Assembly (NCBI GenBank): GCA_003952965.2
Contig: CM025853.1
Span: 10,673,161-10,737,160, forward strand
Direction of reading: 5' to 3'
Length of the DNA: 64,000 nucleotides
Origin: Morella rubra
Lineage: Eukaryota > Streptophyta > Magnoliopsida > Fagales > Myricaceae
A program made the position numbers and the translations under genes. The notes under the pieces were generated by a model. That model made no database searches. It was given only the letters and a program-made list of their open reading frames with translations, and was not told the origin of the DNA. Positions 56,005-64,000 of this stretch are shown piece by piece (position 1 is the first letter of the stretch; each line of letters begins with the position of its first letter).

Positions 56005-56649
56005 AAGACTCAGTAAAAAAAAGAGCACAATCATAAAAGAAAACAACTCTGATGTTCTCTGCATTTTATTAGCCTTATGCTTTTAATCACCAGTAACTAA
56101 TTAGCTTCATTTAAGCTTATTTTAGTCTAATTTTTTTATTTTTTTTTATTTCTGTTTTGTATTGATCACGTGTTATAAATGAGAGTTGAGAAGTTTTCTC
56201 TTACCAAAAAAGTAGTTCAGGGCGTCAATTAGTGTCAAAGATGTAAAGTTATGTCCAGAATTAGGAGTAATTGATCTTTTTCCTTTACAGTAAAGAGTAT
56301 TCCTTAATCCTTAAGGCAGCTCCAATCGCATAATAAATCCCATCTTGTAAGTTATCATATACAGCTTTTGTTTCTCTTTTTTTCTTTAGAGGATTAGGAG
56401 GTGAAGGAAAAAGTTTATTTTATATTATCCTGCCATTTGCTTTTATTTCCTTCGCAGAAGAAAAAAAAAAAAAGACTAATTGGCTAATGTGGGTCCAACC
56501 TCTGATAAGCTTGTACATGGTCATCGAATAGTTTTTTTTATTATAGCTTAATGTAATGATCTTTGGGCATGTGCATAAGTTATGTGATTTCCTTTCCAAA
56601 TGTGCAGAATTTTCCCTCCCTTTTTTATATTGCTCACAAGCGGAATAGA

Positions 56650-56960
56650 ATGGACAAGAGTTGAATCAAGTCTACCAACAAATTTAAATCTCCTGAATTT
56701 GCTGAGGGTCTTCAGCAATTCCTTTCTCTAGCGCGAGAGCACGTTAATGGGCCAATAGGATAAGGTGTCCATGCCGAATTTGTTGCAATCGATACTACAA
56801 GCCTATCAGTGTAGTCGAAGAGCATATATGGCTAAAAGGATTCGATCATTCTTACACTGAGTGGATCTTCCATGGGGAGAAGGAAATATTGGCTGGTTCA
56901 AAGGTGCATGACTATGACGATGTCGACGGTGTGTTAGAAGATGTTCATTCAACTGTAGAG
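56650..56960 (+). pseudogene. CACTA Transpos_assoc domain (TNP2 N-terminus)
   Basis: The start MDKS is followed by a stop where the family has Trp, then IKSTNKFKSPEFAEGLQQFL. After a frame change at about 56760 comes IRCPCRICCNRYYKPISVVE, then EHIWLKGFDHSYTEWIFHGE. CPCxxCxN, EHxxxxGFxxxYxxWxxHGE is the complete zinc-ribbon signature. Transposase_21, which should begin within a few hundred bases, is absent, and a CACTA terminus follows at 57308. With the stop and frameshift, the transposase is dead. Confidence 0.85.
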
Positions 56961-57307
56961 GTGCATCAAAACCCAGCTAACTATTTCCTCCAAATTATAT
57001 ATTTGTATGCCCATATCGATTCGAGGAAGTCAAGCTCGGTAGGGTGGGAAAAAAATATGTAAAAAAATAATAAAAAAAAAAACTCACTTGGCCACTTTGT
57101 TGCATGGAATGGTAGATGACAAATTGTTTACATCAATATTTTTTTTTTGGTCTGCAACATTTGGCCACGTTCAATGATCAGAGACCTACTCATGTACCTA
57201 CTCAGAGACCTACTCAGGAGCAAATTGTTGTCATCAGAGACCTACTCATGTATCGCGTTCAACATTTGGTCCGCAACATTTTAGCTCCCAAATATATTAG
57301 CTCCCGA

Positions 57308-57319
57308 ATTTCTTGTAGT
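57308..57319. mobile_element. Internal CACTA terminus within the 8.1-kb element
   Basis: TTTCTTGTAGTG reads in reverse complement CACTACAAGAAATTCGG with the preceding bases, identical over 17 bp to the right end at 62099. The sequence to its left carries subterminal-like repeats (CAACATTTGG, AGAGACCTACTCA twice, TTAGCTCCC twice). It therefore looks like a right end of a second, related CACTA copy; the flanking TGT does not match the ACA at 53979. Confidence 0.6.
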
Positions 57320-58308
57320 GTGTTAGGCATTCGGAAATGCAGAAACAAGTTCGCTTTAAGAATGTGTTTCTTGTTTGAGAAACTATATACAGCCAGTAGG
57401 CTTAAAGATTAATGTGTTTCTTATGCCGTAGGTCTTGTGGAAGCGTCAAGATTGGTTTATTTGAAAAAATTTGCTACCTTGCTTTACCATTTTATAACTC
57501 AAAAATAGTTGCATCGATAACAAGTCTGTCACGAGTAAAATAATGTATCTGGGTGCAGGGAGAAAAGTAATATACATACATAGAAAAATAAAATAAAATC
57601 TTAGCTCTTGTTTTGATGGTCAAAATATTATTTTGTTCAAACTATTTTTTTGGATTCCAAAGAATATTTTGATACATTGCGGTATTATTTCATAATTTAT
57701 ATGCCAGGAAATTTTCAAAAATATATAACACGTGCAACTAAAAAGAACATGAACTTTAGTTTTAATTCATATTGATGAGGTTCAGTTTTATATCACTTTT
57801 GCCAACGTTCAGTTAGGATTAATGACTATGTCAGCCAATTTAGAATTCAATGTACACGTGCAAATATAAAACGTGCAACTAAAAACTTATAATGCGAACA
57901 CCAACACCTGGCTCAGTATTCATTTTTGGCACTCGGTGGGAAAAGCTGGCACCCAAACCATGGCTAGGAAAAGTGATTATTTCCATTAGGTTTCGTGTTT
58001 GAATCAGTCGGCTCAAAAAGGAGATTTTTGAAGCAGAAAGAAAACTTTCGAGAGGAGCGACCAGGAGAAGCAAATCGTTCTACTTTTGCAGCAAGCTTCT
58101 CCCCTGTTACAGAACGCTTAGTGCAACCAGGTAAATTTGTGTTCTACATCAACACACTCACACTGTGTAGAATCCTAGGAGATTAGTATAGCTCTTCGAG
58201 AGTTGAACTAATGTGAACCATCTTTAATGTAGGTCTTGGGGAACTTACTGGAATTTTTTAGTGCTCTGTTTGAGTGCTTTGTTTTGTTGGTTAGTTTTGA
58301 ATATTGGA
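57320..58308. other. No gene seen; between internal terminus and Transposase_24 gene
   Basis: AT-rich, no protein domain recognised except a possible leader exon near 57995-58130 (RRFLKQKENFREERPGEANR) ending at a GT donor (CAG|GTAAAT, about 58130), which could be the first exon of the gene at 58309. Confidence 0.4.
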
Positions 58309-59720
58309 AGTGGTTAATTGGATGGCATCGAATGCTAAGAGAGGAAGGCAAGGAGGAAGTGTGTCCACACGTTCGGGTAAAAAGGGTCGGGGTTCCACAC
58401 CTTTGCCGTTGCTCTCGTCCCAGCCACCTTTACAAGAAACACAGTTGGGGTCCGAGGACGACTCCACACAGCCTTCGGATGCTTGGCTAGAACAGGGTGG
58501 CTATCATAGTGTAGACGATCATCAAGAGAATGATCAGTGTGAAGGAAGGGTCAAATGTTAGGTGACGTGAATTTTTCATGGCTCTGACATTTTTATGACA
58601 TAGTCTAACGTCAAATTTAAGAATGTTGGTCTTTTTGTCCGAGAACTTACTGGAATTTTCTGGTTCATTAGTTTAACTTGAACTTCTTGTTATGTGCTAG
58701 CTACGTCAAGGGCTGCCACACGATGTCACGGTAAGGCCAAGGGGACGGAGTTTGCTAAACTTCGGAAGTTGGGTCGTGTATACGTTAGTGTACCAACCGG
58801 TGCAAGGGGACCCTCCTCAAACAATGCACTTTTACTTGCTGCAAGGGTGTCATATATTGTGCGCACCTTTGCTAACATGAAATACAAGTGCTGGACTTTG
58901 GTCCCAACAGAAGATAAAGACGAGTTGTACACCTGGGTCTTGGTGAGTGAGATGAATTTTGTGAGATGTTATGTTTTGATAGTCTCAGAATTATTTTCCT
59001 ATAATATGGTCAATTAAGCAGTAGATATACACATTAATTGATATGTTGTCCCCTTGTATTTCTGATAAGGGGGATTTCTCTTTGGATTGGAATCGATTTG
59101 AGGATCTGGAATGCATCAAATTAAAGTTGGCATGTAGTTACAATATATATAGATATGATCTGCACAACTTGTTTAAGAAATACCTGACAAAGGAATCGGC
59201 ATTGGCCAATCCTCCTCCAGAAATGCGTGTAGAAACGTGGAAGATTATGTGTGAGCAATAGGCGGAGGAAGGGTACAAGGTATGTTAAAATTTATAGAAG
59301 CTTTCTATACCCTCAAACCTGAAAAAAAAAAATAGAACTTCCCAACTGAATGAATTCAAATCTGGCTGACTTAGTGTTCACAAAAAATAGATATGATCTG
59401 CACAACTTGTTTAAGAAATACCTGGCATGGTTGTGTTCACAAATTTTACAGAAAGTCTGCCAAAGGAATACCTTAAATAGGAAGAAGCAGAAGGTACCTC
59501 ACACTTCTGGATCCAAGAGCTTGCAAAATCTGTTGGCAGAGAAGGTTAGAATCATTAGGAATGACGATGTAATATAAAAAAAAAAATCAGCAAGATAAAC
59601 TAACGTTTGCAATATATGCAGGGTGAAGGCAACGAGAATCTAATTGCCTTCTACAAGCGATCCCATTCTACAAAATTAGATGGAAAATTCATCAATAGGG
59701 TGGTAGAAGAAACATATGTG
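58309..59720 (+). pseudogene. CACTA-encoded Transposase_24 (Ptta/En/Spm) protein
   Basis: Start at MASNAKRGRQGGSVST (ATG at about 58322). The low-complexity N-terminus reaches 58558 with GT nearby. The next exons give TSRAATRCHGKAKGTEFAKL and GRVYVSVPTGARGPSSNNAL (58700-58950), GDFSLDWNRF and RYDLHNLFKKYLTKESALAN (59070-59200), and PPPEMRVETWKIMCEQ. A stop follows where Trp is expected before AEEGYK (59260). Then come NRKKQKVPHTSGSKSLQNLL (59480-59545) and GEGNENLIAFYKRSHSTKLD, GKFINRVVEETY (59620-59717). This is the Transposase_24 pattern in order. A duplicate of RYDLHNLFKKYL at 59388-59425 shows a local repeat. The stop and duplication suggest loss of function. The protein probably binds CACTA ends. 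Confidence 0.75.
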
Positions 59721-62099
59721 AGTATGACGTCGGTTTGCATGTAATCTTTTTAGTTTTGTGTTTAATCTTACATTTGCTATGGATAAGAATAGTGGCAAGT
59801 TAGTACTTGTTTCCTGAAAACTAAAGTGTTCCTTGTAAGCTATTGTTGTTTTGTTTAACAACCTATCAAATTTCTGTGGTGTTGTGGATGTACCCATTTG
59901 ATTTCAATATTTCCTTCTACAACAACCAGATATTGATTGCAGGTGTGCAGCAGTGTAATGTTGTTCTTAATTTGCTGAAGCTGTTAAGATTTAAATGATT
60001 TATTGATTGAAGTATTGAGAGTGCTTGAGAATTTCAGAAGTGTTTTCTTGTACATGTCTTCTAATCTATTTAATCTATTACTTTATATTACCATGTTAAC
60101 TACTTTTTTGTACCTTGGTAGTAATGAATCAGGAGCATTTTGTGCTAGTTGATGAGGATAAAGGAGACTTGTGTACAGATTTTTGAGAGGTATGTGCACT
60201 CAATCTTTTGATCATCTGAATGATTTAGTTGAGTTAAACATCGTGTCTTTTGAGTTTTGTTGATGATCTGAATGTTTTAGTTGAGTTAAACATCATGAAT
60301 GAGTTGCTAAGTGCATGTGTGTGTAGTAAAAGAAAGAAAAAATCGACATGAATGCTAGCTGCTGTTGAATGTTATTATTCTTTACAGGCTGCTGCCTTGT
60401 CTTCTTCTGCTGCTTAAGTCATTATGGATGAACATGGTGCCACTCACTGTTCATGAAATTATATGGCTGTTTATGTCGGAGGTTCATGAGGACCTAATTT
60501 TTACGCATTGGCTGGTGTCTTTTTGTTTGAGTACATCCATGCCGTCCCTCCTCAAGGGACCCTTTGTGATTTATGTAAGTGAACTTGAAAGCTCTTGATT
60601 CCCCATTCATATAAATTGGGTAAAAGTGGCAGCAAACAAGAGGCAACATATTGCCATTAATCTCTACAAAACAGACATGCATGTGCATCTTCCATTACAT
60701 TCACCAATAAGGATCTGGAGGTGGGTCAACGTTGTTAATATCTAGATAGTACGTACATATACTAATAAATAAAGTTATGGAATTAGTTTAATTTGTTGGT
60801 TGAGATAAATCCAGAACATCTTTCATATCTGGATGGAAACTTAGGAAGAGAAAAGATTGTTAGTTCTTATTGATTGATAGACTCAAGACATAAGAAAAAT
60901 ATATACAGGGACTTTACAGCACAACTTCATTATGGGTCAACCTATATAGCTATTAAGCACTTGCATGTAATGATTATATCCTCAACACTTTCTGCAGGGA
61001 TATGCTGCCGTGGCTTTCAATATCTGATCTAGGATGAACTTCTTGAATCACGATTGGTTGGATTGGCGTTTTTTGTGAGTAGATCAACAGATGATATTTT
61101 TAGAATTTTAGGGTCAAATGCTCAAGGAGTTCAAGAGGATCAGGTTATTAATATAGGTTATAGTCGCAGGTAGCTACTTCTGTTTTGGAGTAATGTAAAT
61201 ATTTGCAAAATCTGGATTTGCATACTTGATTAATATGGGTACTCTTTTATTCCCCATCTTGTTCTGGGAATCTTACATACTAGTAACTCTAATCTCCATA
61301 GTTTATATGAACGTTTGTTTTGTTATTCCATACCTAAGAGTGAGATCGCACAGATTTGAGTATACTGTGTTGTTTTTGTTCATCACCACTATATATTCTG
61401 GCTGTCTGAAATCTATTTATTTGATTTCTTGATGGTCACTTAAAATAAATTAATCAGTAGAGCTCAATGGAGAGAAATATGCAAATAATCAATTAAAATA
61501 CAAAAATTCCAAACAACCAGAATAATACCCAAAATATCTAGGATTCTAAAAAAAAACAAAACACCTCATTCGGTGCAACGCGGCTCAAAATTCACCAACG
61601 ACGAACTCTGTTGTAGGCATAGTAGCAGCTCACGTGATTTGAAAAAATCACTCCCCACAACCCTTGGTCCGTCGAGAATGACCTCTGGCCACAAAGAACA
61701 ACCACCATACTTGTTGGGTCAAAGCGACAAAAGCTTGCCGTCGTCATAACGTCGTCGGTGAAGGAGGATGTATTATTGATGCACTGCACTTCGTCGGCAA
61801 AAGGTGAACAAACCTTGACGATCTGAATGTCGTAGGCCACAGAGCAACAGCGACCATCGGTGGAAAATGATGGACTCTTCACCGACGACTGCTCAACCGT
61901 TCTCCCAACGTCATTCATGGTCAACGCAGCATCAACTTGGCTGACGGAGGAGCGCAATTGTCGAGGTTGGGCTGTCTGCACGCGGCAACCATGACCAACG
62001 CTTGACGACTGAAAGCCATGGCTGAAGGGCTCCAGTGACGGGTTTGTATATCTTTGGTGACGGCAGCGCTCGTCGGGTGAGGCCGAATTTCTTGTAGTG
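59721..62099. other. CACTA 3' part, non-coding, subterminal motifs near the end
   Basis: No domain recognised in 59721-61560. A repeated phrase GATCTGAATGWTTTAGTTGAG occurs at about 60213 and 60267. From about 61570 the sequence becomes rich in CGTCG/CGACG motifs, the subterminal zone. A minus-strand frame 61981-61592 through this zone is probably chance. Confidence 0.45.
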
Positions 62100-62402
62100 A
62101 CATAAAAAGCCGACTAAAAATCTAATGAATAAGAGATGAACAGAAATGTGTAAAACCCCGTAAATTGAATGAGGAGAAACCTTGATATCTGGGCGCAAAT
62201 GATTGTGACATCTCTCGCGACACTGCTTGCCAGCTCTTCCAACCAACTTCTCAGCAATCTGTACCAATTTCCTTACTCCATATTGCTTCACCAACCTAAT
62301 TAGTTTCCTGCAAACCATGAAAACACCTAAAGTATTCAAGTCTAAACAAACAAGAAGCAAAAAAATCATAGTTGCTAAAAAAAAAAAAGGAGGAAAAGTA
62401 TC
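62100..62402. other. Spacer between CACTA and hAT elements
   Basis: The minus strand (62300-62165) contains SNRYGVRKLVQIAEKLVGRA and GKQCRERCHNHLRPDIK. This resembles the R2-repeat end of a MYB domain (consensus near LVGRNGKQCRERWHNHLRPDIKK) followed by an intron donor. It is the same MYB98-type family as 52016-52264, so it is a probable R2 exon fragment. Confidence 0.5.
62165..62308 (-). pseudogene. R2R3-MYB second-exon fragment, MYB98/MYB118-type R2 repeat
   Basis: The minus-strand reading RKLIRLVKQYGVRKLVQIAE, KLVGRAGKQCRERCHNHLRP, DIK then a GT donor (AAG|GTTTCTCC, about 62180) follows an acceptor (TTGCAG, about 62312). In MYB98-type factors the R2 exon reads LVGRxGKQCRERWHNHLRPDIKK; here W is C. 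The R3 exon of the same type lies at 52264-52016, also on the minus strand. The 8.1-kb CACTA and the 1.45-kb inverted-repeat element sit exactly between the two exons. Together they look like one MYB gene whose intron was blown open by insertions, now dead by the R3 lesions. The R2 N-terminal part with its first Trp would lie beyond the acceptor, upstream of 62312, where the hAT element begins at 62403. Confidence 0.7.
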
Positions 62403-62722
62403 CAGTGGCAGATGTAGGGGGCGGCCCTGGGCGGCCGCCACCCATTGCACTGCTTTGGCCTAGACCTGTGAGAGCCAGATCCCCATAGGCCCAGGCCAAC
62501 CCAGTTCTTCTTTTTCTTCTTTTTCTTCGGCTTCAACGTTCCCTCCTTACTTGTTTGTGTGCGTGAGTGTGTCACACGGCCAAACAAGAGGCAAGACAGG
62601 CGGCAGGAGTGGACTTAGGGTTCGGAAGGAATAAGGTGAAGATTGCAGAATGTTTGAGAGTGACTAAATGGCTTAAGCGTGTAGTAGTGATGGTTGGGCT
62701 TAAGAATGATGGGTTGGACTTA

Positions 62723-62905
62723 GGGGGTGTTTGTTTGCCAAAATTTTGGGGAATATTCCCGAAATTTTAGGAATCTTTACTTTATTAAGATTTATTGGGG
62801 TTTGTGAAAGGTGAAGTGTGTATGTATAAAAGTTAAAAATTTTGAAGTGTGTTTGTTTTGCTGGAAATTTCTATGCCCCAAAATGTTGGGAAAACAAACG
62901 GCACC
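62723..62905. mobile_element. Tourist-like MITE with TTA target duplication
   Basis: TTA flanks (62720-62722 and 62906-62908) enclose ends GGGGGTGTTTGTTTGCC and, in reverse complement, GGTGCCGTTTGTTTTCCC. At 183 bp with no coding capacity it fits the PIF/Harbinger-related Tourist class. It lies inside the hAT element and is therefore younger. Confidence 0.75.
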
Positions 62906-63370
62906 TTAGTGGGCTGCTCATTCACATGCTTGTTTCAGTAGCACTTACGGGTCCATTAGTAGTGGTTATGGGCCACATATTTTCTCTTCTTGTTTTTACA
63001 TTTACGCATGTATTTCCCATTCAGTTAGTTTGTTACGTTTGTTGATAGATCTGGCGGTATGTAAGCAGCAGGGATTCCTTCTAGAGGGATTACCGAACAA
63101 CCTAGATTGAGCTTTCTATCTTCTTCTTGCTTTCTCTCAATTTATATAGAGGTTAGCCAAACCTCAAATTTGGCTTAGTTATCAATGAATTTCTTGTTAT
63201 TCAATATCCCCTTCTATTTGTCACGCGATTCTCCCACTATACCGAATCTCTTTCCTTCACTTTGCCACTTCATAGAATTCACGTTTGACTCCCTTTTCTG
63301 TTATCTCAAGCAAACATACACTTTTCAAAAATCAAAGCCCTTAACTCAACTTCTTTTGAATATTGCAATT

Positions 63371-63870
63371 TAGGTGGAATTACAAACGAATTGTCACAAG
63401 CCTTACAACGAAAAGATCAAGACATTGTTAATGCTAAGGGTTTGGTTGGAGTTGTGAATGCAAGAAATGAGAGATATAGAATGTGATGGATTTTTGGAAG
63501 AATTCAATTGGAAAATGATCATTTGATACTTAAAAATCAGCTTAATACTTATATTAGAGATGCAAAAAGAAATTATGCTTTTTCTGAGCTTCAAAATATT
63601 GGAGGTCTTGCTATGAAGATGGTTGAGACCAAAAAGAATACTATATTTTCATTAGTTTATCGACTTATTGAGTTGGCATTGGTCTTACCAGTTGCGATTG
63701 CAACCGTTGAAAGAGTATTTTCTATGATGAAGATCATCAAGAGTGATTTGCGTAATAGGATAAGAGATGACTGGATGAATGATTGCATGGTAGTGTACAT
63801 CGAGCAAGAAGTTTTTAAAATATTGAAACGAAGCCATTTTGCAACATTTTCAGAAGATGCAAAAACGTAG
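63371..63870 (+). pseudogene. TTF-type hAT transposase C-terminal remnant
   Basis: The first part (63371-63485) reads GGITNELSQALQRKDQDIVN then GLVGVVNARNERYR in a different frame from the following open frame (63508-63870). That frame gives the hAT dimerisation domain: FSLVYRLIELALVLPVAIAT, VERVFSMMKIIKSDLRNRI and DDWMNDCMVVYIEQEVFKIL, then the end at TAG 63868. The wording is that of plant TTF-zinc-finger/hAT proteins. The middle of the protein with the catalytic Asp residues is missing. The ATG at 63508 is internal to the original protein. Confidence 0.8.
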
Positions 63871-64000
63871 GATGTAATTGTCACCTCTTAGTCGTAGTAC
63901 ATAATACGGTACGTATATTCTGATATTTTTAATGCTTTTAGTCTTTAATTTTCGATATTGTAACTCTAAGACAATTTTTTGCATTACGAAGGAAAAAAAA

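Larger units (their letters stand above)
53982..62099 (+). mobile_element. CACTA element with 3-bp TSD (8.1 kb)
   Basis: The left end CACTACAAGAGAAGCGAGCC and the right end in reverse complement CACTACAAGAAATTCGGCCT lie between ACA trinucleotides (53979-53981 and 62100-62102), the 3-bp duplication expected of CACTA. Both subterminal zones carry CGTCG and GGTGAAG / CTTCACC motifs (for example 54200-54350 and 61740-61890). Inside, in + orientation, are a probable captured HAD exon (55729), a Transpos_assoc domain (56650), and a Transposase_24 gene (58309-59710). The TNP2 catalytic core (Transposase_21) is not found, so it is non-autonomous. A second CACTA terminus lies at 57308-57319. Confidence 0.85.
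62403..64000 (+). mobile_element. hAT element (TTF-type), left end and transposase remnant, runs off window
   Basis: CAGTGGCAGATGTAGGGGGC at 62403 is a hAT-type end (CAGTGGC... with GC-rich GGGCGGCC subterminal palindrome), preceded by AAAGTATC as the candidate target duplication; the right end lies outside. It contains a TTF-type transposase remnant (63371-63870) and a nested Tourist-like MITE (62723-62905). A hAT of this type usually encodes one ~750-residue protein; only its C-terminal ~160 residues are recognisable, so the copy is deleted internally. Confidence 0.65.

Noticed and set aside
61592-61981. 129-codon minus-strand frame at the CACTA right end.
   Set aside because: It overlaps the CGTCG-rich subterminal repeats and has no domain or start context.
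1-64000. tRNA, rRNA, CRISPR arrays or bacterial-type operons.
   Set aside because: None seen on either strand; the intron structure and element types are those of a plant nuclear genome.

Overview
This is nuclear DNA of a flowering plant, almost certainly a eudicot. It is AT-rich, has GT-AG introns, and is crowded with plant-type DNA transposons, LINEs and host gene fragments. The only complete host gene I can support is the delta subunit of translation initiation factor eIF2B (22281-29344, + strand). Its seven exons add up to an open 653-codon frame. I saw no bacterial-style operons, rRNA, tRNA or CRISPR arrays.

Layout. 1-10 kb: small foldback elements, an L1-type LINE endonuclease fragment, and wrecks of a serine carboxypeptidase-like gene and a DUF247 gene. 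10-16 kb: a decayed CACTA (En/Spm) element on the minus strand, split by a 2-kb element with about 400-bp terminal inverted repeats (Mutator-like, Pack-MULE candidate). 17.6-19.8 kb: the RT/RNase H half of an L1-type LINE. 20.3-21.5 kb: a CACTA end with a dense GATC-motif array. 22.3-29.3 kb: the eIF2B-delta gene, whose 3-kb second intron holds an antisense CIPK kinase fragment and a roughly 55-bp hAT-like scrap.

30.1-41.9 kb: the most striking object. An 11.8-kb near-perfect palindrome has two ~5.8-kb arms, each carrying a PIF/Harbinger Myb/SANT ORF1 and a truncated transposase ORF2. The whole unit has Harbinger-like ends and a single TTA target-site duplication, so it looks like an inverted dimer that transposed as one unit. 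43.8-51.7 kb: a 7.8-kb hAT element with an exact 8-bp target duplication, whose transposase gene is tandemly duplicated. 52-54 kb: a broken MYB98-type R3 fragment and a 1.45-kb inverted-repeat element. 54.0-62.1 kb: an 8.1-kb CACTA element with a TSD, a second CACTA terminus inside it, a Transpos_assoc domain, a Transposase_24 gene and a probable captured HAD-hydrolase exon. 62.4 kb to the end: a TTF-type hAT element running off the window, with a Tourist-like MITE inside.

How they fit together. The window is one host gene in a transposon graveyard of nested and gene-capturing class II elements. The ORFs in the Harbinger palindrome diverge outward from a short central spacer. The upstream eIF2B-delta gene points into the palindrome, so read-through from that side would give a multi-kilobase hairpin RNA of Harbinger genes. 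That is an inference. Similarity was judged by eye; no alignments or database searches were run.
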